64,000 nucleotides of DNA from positions 558,001 to 622,000 of the forward strand of contig NZ_QFLI01000001.1 in the NCBI RefSeq assembly GCF_003202155.1, read 5' to 3'. The notes below the pieces were generated by a model. The model was not told where the DNA came from. It was given only the letters and a program-made list of their open reading frames with translations, and ran no database searches. The first letter of the stretch is position 1, and each line of letters starts with the position of its first letter. The translations under genes were made by a program, and so were the position numbers. Shown piece after piece: positions 18,707 to 27,227 of the stretch. Origin of the DNA: Marinifilum breve. GTDB lineage: Bacteria; Bacteroidota; Bacteroidia; Bacteroidales; Marinifilaceae.

Positions 18707-20001
18707 CTTTTCGCCTCCTCTCTCATTTTCTGCAAACGTACACTTACTGCATTGCAGTGAGCATCCAATTGTTCAGCTTTTGCCATTACTTCAATTACTG
18801 GTCCCAACTCTAATAAACCTTTTTCGCTAATTTTTTGAAATGAAATACTCTTCATGAAAGATTCGAGACTAACTCCTGAAAAGGACTTAGCAAATCCATT
18901 CGTAGGCAATGTGTGATTTGTTCCCGAAGCATAATCGCCCGCACTCTCCGGTGTATAATTTCCTAAAAACACAGAACCTGCATTCGAAATACTGTTCACA
19001 CATTTATCCTCATCTTTAACAGATATAATCAAGTGCTCAGGACCATATTCATTACTTAGTTCCAATGCTTCATCCAAAGATGAAACCAGGATAATTTTAG
19101 AATTCTGTAAGGCCTGCTCTGCAATGTCTTTACGAGAAAGTTTACTCAACTGTCTTTCAACTGCCAATTGCACCTCTTCAACCAATAATTCTTCCCAGGT
19201 TACAAAAATCACCTGACTATCAACTCCATGTTCAGCTTGTGATAAAAGGTCTGAAGCAATAAATTCGACATTCGCACTCTTATCTGCCAACACCAACACC
19301 TCTGATGGTCCTGCTGGCATATCAATTGCTACCCCCAATTTGCTCACCCTCTGTTTTGCTGCAGTTACGAACTGATTTCCTGGTCCAAAAATCTTATAAA
19401 CATTAGGGATACTTTCTGTTCCAAATGCCATTGCCCCCACTGCCTGTATTCCACCTACACAAAACACTTTATCTACCCCTACCAATTTACTGGCGTAAAG
19501 AATAGCCGGATCAATCTTGCCATCCTTTCCCGGTGGAGTACACAGTACAATCTCCTTACAGCCTGCAAGTTTTGCTGGGATCCCTAACATCAATACCGTT
19601 GAAAACAAAGGAGCACTTCCACCTGGAATATATAATCCCACTCGCTCTATTGGTGTAGCTTTTCTCCAACACTCAACACCTTTTGTGGTTTCAATAATTT
19701 CAGTTTCCTGATATTGTGACGCGTGAAACTTTTTAATATTATTAGCTGCAACCGATAAAGCATTCTTTAATTCAAGACTTAGCAGTTCCTCAGCTTCATC
19801 AATTTCCTTCTGTGCAACCTCCAGCTTATCTATTTTAATTTTATCAAACTGCCAAGTATATTTTTGTAAAGCTTTGTCTCCTTCAAGTTTTATCTCTTTA
19901 AAGACTTGGTTTACCACCTCCTCCAAATCATCATTATCAATCAAAGGACGTGACAGAATTGTCTTCCAGTCTTTCTTATTGGGGTATTTTATTACTTGCA
20001 T
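18703..20001 (-). CDS. hisD: Histidinol dehydrogenase
   Basis: Catalyses the last two oxidations from histidinol to histidine with two NAD. I choose the ATG at 20001 (protein MQVIKYPNKKDW...), because the longer frame from 20061 runs into the end of hisG and adds a Lys/Arg-rich stretch foreign to the family. Zinc and catalytic residues appear in LLSQAEHGVDSQ (about residues 250-261), FGPGNQFVTAAK and GPEHLIIS, and the C-terminal NAGSVFLGNYTPESAGDYASGTNHTLPT run is typical, with the zinc-site residues inside it. 432 residues. Confidence 0.95.
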   Translation of the reverse strand: MQVIKYPNKKDWKTILSRPLIDNDDLEEVVNQVFKEIKLEGDKALQKYTWQFDKIKIDKLEVAQKEIDEAEELLSLELKNALSVAANNIKKFHASQYQETEIIETTKGVECWRKATPIERVGLYIPGGSAPLFSTVLMLGIPAKLAGCKEIVLCTPPGKDGKIDPAILYASKLVGVDKVFCVGGIQAVGAMAFGTESIPNVYKIFGPGNQFVTAAKQRVSKLGVAIDMPAGPSEVLVLADKSANVEFIASDLLSQAEHGVDSQVIFVTWEELLVEEVQLAVERQLSKLSRKDIAEQALQNSKIILVSSLDEALELSNEYGPEHLIISVKDEDKCVNSISNAGSVFLGNYTPESAGDYASGTNHTLPTNGFAKSFSGVSLESFMKSISFQKISEKGLLELGPVIEVMAKAEQLDAHCNAVSVRLQKMREEAKR

Positions 20002-20041
20002 GATTAAATATTCTGTGATTAATAGTCTTTTCCTTTTTAAT

Positions 20042-20902
20042 TTATAGTACCATCTTTTCAATTGGGATGATTAAAATACCTTCGGCACCATTCAACTTTA
20101 GCTGATCAATCACTCCCCAAAAGTCATTTTCATTAATTACAGAGTGCAAAGAACTCCATCCTTCCTTGGCCAATGGCATAATTGTAGGACTTTTCATTCC
20201 AGGTAATACTTCGATGATATCATTGACCTTCTCATTTGGAGCATTCAAAAGAATATATTTATTGTTCTTTGCAGCCAAAACAGATTTCAATCGGAACATT
20301 AGTCTATCTAGAATAGCCTGCTTTATACCTGAAATATTTTTATTGGCAACCAAACAAGCTTCTGATTTTAGAATTTGCTCTACTTCTCGTAATCCATTTT
20401 TAAATAAAGTACTTCCTGAACTTACAAGATCGCAAATACCATCTGCCAAGCCAATATTTGGTGCAATTTCAACCGAACCAGAAATAACGTGTATATCACA
20501 ATTCAAATTATTCTCATCAAGAAATAGCTGTAGAGAGTTTGGATAGGATGTAGCTATCCTTTTACCATTAAAATACTCCAGACCATTGTATTCAACATCC
20601 TTTGGCAATGCCATTGCCAACCTACATTTCGAAAAACCAAGCTTCTGTAATATTTCAAGTTCTTTTTGTTTTTCTATGACAACATTTTCACCTACAATAG
20701 CAATATCAGCCACTCCATCCTCCACATACTGAGGAATATCTGAATTCCTAAGATACAAAACTTCCAATGGAAAGTTAAAGGCACTGGCTTTTAACTGATC
20801 TTTTCCATTGTCGATGGAAATTCCACATTCTTTAAGGATTTTAAGAGAATCTTCTTTAAGTCTTCCTGACTTTTGAACAGCAATTTTTAATTTTTCACCC
20901 AT
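20042..20902 (-). CDS. hisG: ATP phosphoribosyltransferase, long form
   Basis: First committed step of histidine synthesis, joining ATP and PRPP. 286 residues, so the long, hexameric HisG with a C-terminal ACT-like domain for histidine feedback; no HisZ is therefore needed. LKIAVQKSGRLKEDS (residues 4-18) is the N-terminal signature, and the PRPP loop is in ICDLVSSGSTLFKNGL (about 155-170). The C-terminal regulatory part ends with AEGILIIPIEKM. It is the first enzyme gene of the operon, 40 bases before hisD and downstream of the leader-peptide attenuator. Confidence 0.97.
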   Translation of the reverse strand: MGEKLKIAVQKSGRLKEDSLKILKECGISIDNGKDQLKASAFNFPLEVLYLRNSDIPQYVEDGVADIAIVGENVVIEKQKELEILQKLGFSKCRLAMALPKDVEYNGLEYFNGKRIATSYPNSLQLFLDENNLNCDIHVISGSVEIAPNIGLADGICDLVSSGSTLFKNGLREVEQILKSEACLVANKNISGIKQAILDRLMFRLKSVLAAKNNKYILLNAPNEKVNDIIEVLPGMKSPTIMPLAKEGWSSLHSVINENDFWGVIDQLKLNGAEGILIIPIEKMVL

Positions 20903-20940
20903 GATTTAAAATTTTGAGACCTCCTGATCCATTATGGGTA

Positions 20941-20973
20941 AAAAAAATGCCCACCTGAATCAGGCGGGCATTA
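20941..20973 (-). terminator. Attenuator terminator of the his operon
   Basis: On the minus strand AATGCCCGCCTGATTCAGG...GGGCATT forms an 11-bp stem with one G-U pair and a 3-base loop, followed by a run of T (plus-strand A 20941-20947). It lies between the leader ORF stop (21017) and the hisG ATG (20902). The left arm can instead pair with the end of the leader ORF (CAGGTGAGC with GCCCGCCTG, one mismatch), the antiterminator. Confidence 0.85.
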
Positions 20974-21016
20974 ATAATGTTAGTTAAAATATCTTTTAGA
21001 ATAAGGCATAACATCG

Positions 21017-21073
21017 TCAGCTCACCTGCGGGTAAGTAAAATGATAATGACGATGTAATGCAATAAACTTCAT
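21017..21073 (-). CDS. hisL: Histidine operon leader peptide
   Basis: An 18-codon ORF, MKFIALHRHYHFTYPQVS, too short for ordinary gene calling. Histidine codons occupy positions 7, 9 and 11. The ORF sits directly between a good promoter and a Rho-independent hairpin ahead of hisG. ACATCGTCA over the His codons is a perfect 9-base complement of TGACGATGT just after the stop (pause hairpin). CAGGTGAGC at codons 15-18 can pair with the left arm of the terminator (antiterminator). A ribosome stalled at His codons would leave the antiterminator free. This arrangement is the classical attenuation layout; the peptide itself has no other function. Confidence 0.88.
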   Translation of the reverse strand: MKFIALHRHYHFTYPQVS

Positions 21074-21093
21074 TTTTGTTCTTTTGTTCGGGG

Positions 21094-21125
21094 CAAAGAT
21101 TAGCATTTATTTTTTTTCAGACAAA
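21094..21125 (-). promoter_or_regulatory. Promoter of the his operon
   Basis: On the minus strand TTTG (21125-21122) and, 19 bases later, TAATCTTTG (21102-21094), close to the Bacteroidota -33/-7 consensus with one extra base in the -7 box. The predicted transcript start is a few bases before the leader ATG at 21073. Confidence 0.55.
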
Positions 21126-21429
21126 TCTTTCCTTTGAAAATTTTAAAATACTTTCTTTTTCCTAATTGGTATAAAATAATCACCTAGTAAAAATGATCTT
21201 GCTATATAATTATTACCTACATGATATTTTAAATGGGGTAACAGTCATAAAAATGCAACTTTTTTTTTACTACACTCCCTCTACGAAAACGTTACAATTA
21301 AAAAAAACTAACTTTTTTCAAACATTACCCCCTACCCCTACTTGCTTGATTGCGATTTTTTAATACTTTTACAAACACAGCCACGTAATACAAGAGGTTG
21401 TTTTCTGAAAAATATAACTTTTTATGAAT

Positions 21430-21453
21430 TTACCCCCCTGAAAGGGGTAGTAA
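21430..21453. promoter_or_regulatory. Imperfect palindrome, possible operator upstream of glnK-amt
   Basis: TTACCCC, 7-base centre, GGGGTA-g-TAA. The half-site TACCCC/GGGGTA recurs at about 21236 and 21346-21358 in the same 300-base non-coding stretch (21126-21508) between the his promoter and the glnK leader, suggesting several copies of one regulator site. Otherwise the stretch is AT-rich with no gene. Confidence 0.3.
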
Positions 21454-21508
21454 TATTTAAAAAAAGACCATTTATTACTAACTATTATAAAAACCAAAAT
21501 TAAACCAC

Positions 21509-21622
21509 ATGGAAAGCAAATTATTCCCACTGAAACAAAAAGCTTTCATGCTTTTTATTCCTGATGACAAACAATCTATTTCTTCAATTTTTCGACAACG
21601 GTCGAATTTACGCTTGGTCTAA
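21509..21622 (+). CDS. Putative 37-residue leader ORF upstream of glnK
   Basis: ATG to TAA reading MESKLFPLKQKAFMLFIPDD..., 37 residues, not a recognised family. It is followed after three bases by a strong hairpin plus T run and 91 bases later by glnK. Three glutamine codons occur but no run. A small hairpin (TTCGAC / GTCGAA, 21591-21606) overlaps its end. It could be a regulatory leader or a small protein; translation is unproven. Confidence 0.45.
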   Translation: MESKLFPLKQKAFMLFIPDDKQSISSIFRQRSNLRLV

Positions 21623-21625
21623 ACG

Positions 21626-21666
21626 AACCCCGGGGTTCCTTAATCCGGGGAACCTCGGGGTTTTAA
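21626..21666 (+). terminator. Strong hairpin with T run before glnK (possible attenuator)
   Basis: AACCCC-gg-GGTTCC pairs with GGAACC-tc-GGGGTT, loop of about 9 bases, followed by TTTT. It lies between the 37-codon ORF and glnK on the same strand, so it would terminate or attenuate transcription into glnK-amt. Confidence 0.65.
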
Positions 21667-21712
21667 AGCAGAAGATATATTCTCATAATAAAATCAAACA
21701 ACATATTAGTCT

Positions 21713-22060
21713 ATGAAAAAGATCGAAGCAATTATTCGCAAAACAAAATTTGAAGATGTAAAAAAAGGGCTACACCAAATAGGTATTGATTACCTGACAT
21801 TCTGGGATGTTAGAGGTGTAGGGAAATCGGTAGAAGAAAGAGTTTACCGTGGAGTAAAATATGATACCAGTAGTATTGAAAGAACAATGGTATCCTTTAT
21901 TGTAAGAGACAAATTTGTAGATAGCTGTATTGTTAGCATTCGTGAAAATGCATTTACAGGAGAAATAGGAGATGGAAGAATATTCATTTACGAAGTTCTT
22001 GATGCCTATAGAATCAGAACAGGTGATTCTGGCGACCGCTCCTTATATGATGAAGAATAG
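21713..22060 (+). CDS. glnK: Nitrogen regulatory protein P-II
   Basis: Trimeric signal protein that binds ATP/ADP and 2-oxoglutarate and blocks the ammonium channel when nitrogen is sufficient. 115 residues; N-terminus MKKIEAIIRKTKFEDVK is the PII signature. The T-loop region ERVYRGVKYDTSS carries two Tyr near the uridylylation position. The B-loop RTGDSGD (about residues 101-107) gives the ATP-phosphate contacts. It sits 38 bases before amt, the usual pairing that predicts AmtB as partner. Confidence 0.95.
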   Translation: MKKIEAIIRKTKFEDVKKGLHQIGIDYLTFWDVRGVGKSVEERVYRGVKYDTSSIERTMVSFIVRDKFVDSCIVSIRENAFTGEIGDGRIFIYEVLDAYRIRTGDSGDRSLYDEE

Positions 22061-22098
22061 AATTAGCATTAATTACTCACGATTTTAAATTAACTATC

Positions 22099-23340
22099 AT
22101 GGAAGAAACTATGAGTTTAAACACAATACAGTCAACTGTTACAGCAACCAGTCATTCATTAGATGTAGTTTGGGTATTATTATCTGCCGCCTTGGTAATG
22201 TTCATGCAGCCTGGCTTTGCGATGGCAGAAGCTGGTTTTACAAGAGCTAAGAACACCGCTAATATACTCATGAAAAACATGTTGGATTTTGGTGTAGGTT
22301 CAATTTCATTCTTTTTAATTGGATATGCCTTGATGTTTGGTACCGATTTAGGAGGATTTATTGGAAAGCTACCATTTTTAGAAGAATCAAGTCCTGTAAT
22401 TGACTATTCATTTCTAATGTTTCAGACAGTATTTGCAGCAACAGCGGCAACCATTGTATCTGGAGCGGTAGCGGAAAGAACCGAATTTAAAACCTATTTA
22501 TTTTTTAGTGTAATCACCACAGCTATTATTTATCCTATTTCAGGTCACTGGGTTTGGGGAGGCGGATGGTTAAGTAATCTTGGCTTCCACGACTTCGCAG
22601 GATCAAGCGTTGTGCATTCTGTTGGTGCATGGATGGGATTAGTAGGTGCTGCCTTAATCGGACCACGTATAGGTAAATACAATGGGAAAGCAAATGCAAT
22701 TCCAGGACATAACTTAACTTTTGCTGCACTCGGAGTATTTATCCTCTGGTTTGGATGGTTTGGATTTAATGCAGGTTCACAACTGGCTGCGGCAGGAAAA
22801 GATAACACTGTAGCCATTTCACATATTTTTTTAACAACCAATCTATCAGCAGCCGGTGGAACTCTTGCAGCTCTTGCTGTAAGTTGGATGAGATACAAGC
22901 GCCCAACCCTTTCGTTAACCTTAAATGGTGCATTGGCTGGATTAGTGGCTATTACAGCTGGGTGTGACATTGTTACTCCTCAAGCTGCAATAATAATTGG
23001 TATATTAGCAGGTATAACCCTTGTTTTTTCAGTTGAATTTATCGACAAAACACTTCGAATTGACGACCCAGTTGGTGCTATAACTGTACATGGAGTGAAT
23101 GGAGCACTTGGAACTCTTTTAGTCGGAATTTTTGCTACTGACGGTGGATTACTATACGGCGGAGGGTTTAAACTACTTGGAATTCAAACCTTAGGAGTAT
23201 TAGCTATTGCAGCATGGGCTTTAGGTACAGCATATATCCTATTCAAATTATTAGATAAATCAATAGGATTAAGGGTTCCTGCTGTTGTTGAAGAAGAAGG
23301 TCTGGACATTTACGAGCACGGCGAAAAAGCATACCATTAA
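22099..23340 (+). CDS. amt: Ammonium transporter
   Basis: 413-residue Amt/Rh channel with eleven predicted membrane helices. Signature segments are FMQPGFAMAEAGFTRAKN (about residues 35-52), twin pore histidines in SSVVHSVGAWMG (about 170) and TVHGVNGALGTLLVG (about 330), and the gating Phe in the QTVFAATAATIVSGAVAERT helix. Conducts ammonium/ammonia across the inner membrane. The short cytoplasmic tail ends with EHGEKAYH. Co-transcribed with glnK, terminated by a hairpin. Confidence 0.96.
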   Translation: MEETMSLNTIQSTVTATSHSLDVVWVLLSAALVMFMQPGFAMAEAGFTRAKNTANILMKNMLDFGVGSISFFLIGYALMFGTDLGGFIGKLPFLEESSPVIDYSFLMFQTVFAATAATIVSGAVAERTEFKTYLFFSVITTAIIYPISGHWVWGGGWLSNLGFHDFAGSSVVHSVGAWMGLVGAALIGPRIGKYNGKANAIPGHNLTFAALGVFILWFGWFGFNAGSQLAAAGKDNTVAISHIFLTTNLSAAGGTLAALAVSWMRYKRPTLSLTLNGALAGLVAITAGCDIVTPQAAIIIGILAGITLVFSVEFIDKTLRIDDPVGAITVHGVNGALGTLLVGIFATDGGLLYGGGFKLLGIQTLGVLAIAAWALGTAYILFKLLDKSIGLRVPAVVEEEGLDIYEHGEKAYH

Positions 23341-23367
23341 TTATCAAACAAATACTCGTTTCTCAAT

Positions 23368-23407
23368 AAAGATGATGTGAAGTAGGATTCTTCCATCATC
23401 TTTTTTT
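23368..23407 (+). terminator. Terminator after amt
   Basis: AAGATGATG-t-GAAG / CTTC-CATCATCTT hairpin with a one-base bulge, followed by seven T. Confidence 0.8.
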
Positions 23408-23529
23408 ATAAAAAAATACTTAGTAATTTCATGTGAGGAAATACAAATTGAATAACAATATTTGAGTTTATTTGCCGTTGCATTGCATAAGATAGAAGTA
23501 ATAAAAACACATATTAATAAATTAAATTG

Positions 23530-24117
23530 ATGAACATGAAAAAGATTAATGTTTTCTTATTGGCCTGTTTATTTTTCACTCTTAGCATTGGTCAGACAGG
23601 ATGTTATGGACCATTTCGTTTGACTAAAAACCTTCATGAATGGAATAGCACAGTAGGCGATAAATTTACAAATGCCTTGGTATTCTTTGCCTTTGTAGTA
23701 ATTCCTGTATACGAAGTTGCTGTTTTGGTTGATGGATTAGTTTTAAATACCATTGAATTCTGGTCTGGTGATAACCCTGTAGCAATGAAAGAAGGCGAAA
23801 AAGATGTTCAGATCGTAAAAAAAGATGGGAAAAAATACCGAATTACAGCTACAAAAAACAAATTTCATATCGAACAACTAAAAGGCCCAAACAAAGGTAA
23901 TTTTGCAGAATTGGTATACGATCCAACAAGTTCAAGCTGGAGCCTAAAGGATGGTGACAAGGAATTACAAAAATTAGTAAGCTTCGATGAAGAAGCTAAC
24001 TTAATAGAAATCTATAAACCTAACGGCGAGACGATTCAGGTTAATCCAAACAGCTACGATTTAGCACTTATTAAAGAAAAGGTTCATTCTAACTCCATTA
24101 ATTGGGCAATGAAATAA
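23530..24117 (+). CDS. DUF3332 family lipoprotein
   Basis: About 195 residues. The first in-frame ATG is at 23530; the frame can be extended one codon to a TTG. A signal peptide with a lipobox-like SIGQTGC is followed by YGPFRLTKNLHEWNSTVGDKFTNALVFFAFVVIPVYEV and NTIEFWSGDNPV, the core of DUF3332 proteins: two membrane-embedded or hydrophobic stretches, then a soluble C-terminal beta-rich part. Cell-envelope location likely; function unknown. It stands alone between amt and a hybrid kinase, with a terminator immediately after. Confidence 0.75.
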   Translation: MNMKKINVFLLACLFFTLSIGQTGCYGPFRLTKNLHEWNSTVGDKFTNALVFFAFVVIPVYEVAVLVDGLVLNTIEFWSGDNPVAMKEGEKDVQIVKKDGKKYRITATKNKFHIEQLKGPNKGNFAELVYDPTSSSWSLKDGDKELQKLVSFDEEANLIEIYKPNGETIQVNPNSYDLALIKEKVHSNSINWAMK

Positions 24118-24123
24118 CATTCC

Positions 24124-24152
24124 TCCCCGACTATCTAAAGTCGGGGATTTTT
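24124..24152 (+). terminator. Terminator after DUF3332 gene
   Basis: TCCCCGACT / AGTCGGGGA, 9-bp stem with 6-base loop, followed by TTTTTC. Its position shows that the next gene starts at 24222 and not at 24102. Confidence 0.85.
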
Positions 24153-24221
24153 CTTTATCAAAATTTTGATGCTCCATACTATAAATGTAACTTTATTGAC
24201 AGCACGTTAAATGCTGTTAAC

Positions 24222-27200
24222 ATGAACAAATCACCAATTCCATTCCTCTCTTTTAATCTGATCTTAATCTTTGCTATTTGTTTGTGCGCGTTTAATCTTC
24301 AAGCCAGCGAACCCAAAAAAGCTCCACACTTTGATAAAATCAGATTGCAACTAAAATATTATCACCAATTTCAATTTGCTGGATATTACGCTGCACTACA
24401 TAAAGGATTCTATAAAAATGAAGGCTTAGATGTAGAACTTTTAGAAGGAGGCACCGTTAACACTGTCGATATTGTTTTACAGGGAGAAGCTGAATACGGC
24501 GTAAGTGCTAATGATATTTTGATCGAACGCATTAACAAAAAGCCTGTTGTACTACTTGCCTCAATTTTTCAAAGTTCACCATCTATATTTCTTAGTTTAA
24601 AACAATCAGAAATAAACACTGCACATGACCTTATCAATAAACGGGTTATGCTCCTAGATGAATATAGGGATCCCGAACTATTAGCCATATTTTACAAGGA
24701 GGGAATTCCTTTAGACAATATATATCGATTAACAACCACCTATGATATTAATGATTTAATTACTGGTAAAACCGATGTATTAAATGCCTATTCTACAAAC
24801 GAACCTTATTTTTTGGGGGAGCAGGGAATCGATTATACAATTATTTATCCTCAAAATTATGGAATTGACTTTTATGGCGATGGAATATTTACAACTGAAA
24901 AGGAAATCAAAAATAACCCGAAACGTGTTGATGCATTCATTAGAGCAACAAAAAAAGGCTGGGAATATGCATTAAAAAATCAAGATGAAGTTATAGATAT
25001 TCTAATTAATACCTATGGTGTAAAAAAAAGTAAAAAGCACCTGCAATTTGAAGCAAAGCAAATTCAAAAGTTAATTTTAAATGATTATGTCGAAATTGGA
25101 CATATAAATCCAGGCAGGCTGGATAATATTGCAAGAATTTGTGCTCAAATGGGAATGGTTTCTACCAATTACGATTTAAGTGGTTTTATATACAAACAAG
25201 AACAATTTAAAACACCAAAATGGTTAAAATGGGCACTAGTAATTTCTGTAATAATAATATCAATTGTTGTTGTGATTTCATTTTACTTGTATGTTTTTAA
25301 TAAACAATTAAAAAAAGCTGTTGATAGACAAACCACTAATATCAGCCTAAAGAATGAAGAGTTAATAAAATCTGAAAAACGCTTTAGAGAGGTAATTGAA
25401 AACTTACCTTCCGGAGCTATTCTTGTGGAGGGGAATGTATTGTTTACCAACAAAAAAGCCTTTGAAATTACAGAATACACCAATAAAGAAACTCCTGACA
25501 TTAACTCTTGGTTTACCACCCTCTATAGAGATCACAAAGAGATAAACTATCAGATTTACTTGAATAGCAAATCTGAAAATTTCAAAAATCCTACAATCAC
25601 TTCCATTACAACGAAATCAGGAAAAATAAAGCAAGTTGAATTTCATGCTTATCGTTTCGATGGGAAAGAAATTTGGCTAATGAATGATATTAGCAAAAGA
25701 ATCGAAACAGAACAAGCTTTAATTGCCAGCGAATATAAATTAAGAACTTATATTGATGAATCACCAAATGGACTTGTAATATTCGATAAAAACTCAAAAG
25801 TCAAATTTGCAAATCCTGCTTTTTTAAAGCTCTTTGATATTAAAGAGTCTCACGAAATTAACTATCATATCAAAGATTTCTTTTCTCCATTACAACTCAC
25901 CAAGAACTTTGAAATGATGAAACAGCTTCTGGATACAGGTAAAGTACAAGGAGAGGTAATGGTAAAATCTATAGAAAACAGGAATTTCCCTGCTTTTATT
26001 AGTGCTGTAAAACTTCATAATGATGAGTTTCTAGGATTTCTTATGGATACTTCTCCTCTGAAACAAGTAGAAAATAAACTTAAGGCTGCTCTTGAAAAAG
26101 CTGAAGAAAGTGATCGATTAAAATCTGCTTTTCTTGCAAATATGAGCCATGAAATCCGAACTCCAATGAATGGAATATTAGGGTTTAGCCAGTTATTATT
26201 AAAAGAAAATCTATCGCAAGACAAGAAGGAACAGTATATTGATATTTTGAATCAAAATGGCAGGCAATTATTAGAAATCATCAATAACATTATAGATATA
26301 TCATATCTGGAAGTCAAACAATTGAAAGTTGTAAAAAGCACTTTTTCAATTTCAAAACTCTTTAGTGACCTTGATACTTTATTCAAAATCGAAAAACCAA
26401 AGTATCACAAAGAAGATCTGGAAATTTCATTTACCAGCCACATTCCCCAAGAGTTGGATCAAATCGAATCTGATCTTGGAAAAATCAAACAAGTTTTAAT
26501 TAACCTGGTCAACAATGCTCTAAAATTCACTAAAGATGGATACATAAAAATTAGTGCTAAACTAAGCGAATCGAAATTGTTTTTCATTGTCGAAGACTCA
26601 GGAATAGGAATCCCTAAAGAAAAGCATGACATTATATTCGAACGCTTTGGTCAAATAGAAAATGTATATACCAGACAATTTGGAGGAGCAGGACTAGGGT
26701 TGCCTATTTCAAAAGGAATAATTGAACTTTTGAATGGCAAATTAAAACTCGAATCAAATCAAAATAAAGGCTCAAAATTTCAATTCTATATTCCTATACA
26801 AGAGAAAGAAATCGAACCGAAAGAAAACAATAATCAGCAAAGTAGATTTTCATGGACTGGAAAGAAAATCCTTATTGTTGATGATGTAGACATAAACATT
26901 AATTTTCTGGAAGAATTACTAGATAATACCGGAGCAAACATTACCATAAGTAAAAATGGCAAAGAGGCTTTGAATTTATGTAAATCAGGATATCAGCCAG
27001 ATTTAATTTTGATGGATATTCAGATGCCAGAAATGAATGGTCTAGACGCCACCAAAGAAATCAGAAAACACCTTAAAAACACACCAATTATTGCACAAAC
27101 TGCCTATGCATCAGAAAATGATAAAAGATTAGCATTATCAGCTGGTTGCAATGACTTTTTTTCAAAGCCTTTAAATCCTGAAAAATTATTAAATCGAATT

Positions 27201-27227
27201 AATCAATTCTTCTTGGCAAGAAGTTGA
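24222..27227 (+). CDS. Hybrid histidine kinase with periplasmic NMT1/THI5-like sensor
   Basis: About 1001 residues from the ATG at 24222; the longer frame from 24102 would overlap the upstream terminator and hide a good signal peptide (MNKSPIPFLSFNLILIF...). Residues about 35-325 match the NMT1/THI5-like periplasmic binding fold (LQLKYYHQFQFAGYYAALHKGFYKNEGLDVEL), a pyrimidine/thiamine-precursor-type ligand domain. Then one transmembrane helix (about 332-360), two PAS domains (about 385-480 and 505-610), HisKA with [12 protein letters not shown] (His near 641), HATPase_c (NNALKFT, VEDSGIGIPK, GAGLGLPIS) and a receiver (LIVDDVD, LMDIQMPEM, phospho-Asp near 925). No output gene is adjacent. Its 3' end overlaps the convergent GT2 gene by 25 bases. 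Confidence 0.88.
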   Translation: MNKSPIPFLSFNLILIFAICLCAFNLQASEPKKAPHFDKIRLQLKYYHQFQFAGYYAALHKGFYKNEGLDVELLEGGTVNTVDIVLQGEAEYGVSANDILIERINKKPVVLLASIFQSSPSIFLSLKQSEINTAHDLINKRVMLLDEYRDPELLAIFYKEGIPLDNIYRLTTTYDINDLITGKTDVLNAYSTNEPYFLGEQGIDYTIIYPQNYGIDFYGDGIFTTEKEIKNNPKRVDAFIRATKKGWEYALKNQDEVIDILINTYGVKKSKKHLQFEAKQIQKLILNDYVEIGHINPGRLDNIARICAQMGMVSTNYDLSGFIYKQEQFKTPKWLKWALVISVIIISIVVVISFYLYVFNKQLKKAVDRQTTNISLKNEELIKSEKRFREVIENLPSGAILVEGNVLFTNKKAFEITEYTNKETPDINSWFTTLYRDHKEINYQIYLNSKSENFKNPTITSITTKSGKIKQVEFHAYRFDGKEIWLMNDISKRIETEQALIASEYKLRTYIDESPNGLVIFDKNSKVKFANPAFLKLFDIKESHEINYHIKDFFSPLQLTKNFEMMKQLLDTGKVQGEVMVKSIENRNFPAFISAVKLHNDEFLGFLMDTSPLKQVENKLKAALEKAEESDRLKSAFLANMSHEIRTPMNGILGFSQLLLKENLSQDKKEQYIDILNQNGRQLLEIINNIIDISYLEVKQLKVVKSTFSISKLFSDLDTLFKIEKPKYHKEDLEISFTSHIPQELDQIESDLGKIKQVLINLVNNALKFTKDGYIKISAKLSESKLFFIVEDSGIGIPKEKHDIIFERFGQIENVYTRQFGGAGLGLPISKGIIELLNGKLKLESNQNKGSKFQFYIPIQEKEIEPKENNNQQSRFSWTGKKILIVDDVDININFLEELLDNTGANITISKNGKEALNLCKSGYQPDLILMDIQMPEMNGLDATKEIRKHLKNTPIIAQTAYASENDKRLALSAGCNDFFSKPLNPEKLLNRINQFFLARS

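Noticed and set aside
20004-20061. N-terminal extension of HisD
   Set aside because: Lys/Arg-rich, overlaps hisG end and is not part of the family; start set at 20001.
21230-21508. Sigma-54 promoter for glnK-amt
   Set aside because: No GG-N10-GC spacing of -24/-12 elements could be found by eye.
24102-24221. Upstream extension of the hybrid kinase
   Set aside because: Would overlap a clear terminator and precede a proper signal peptide; start set at 24222.
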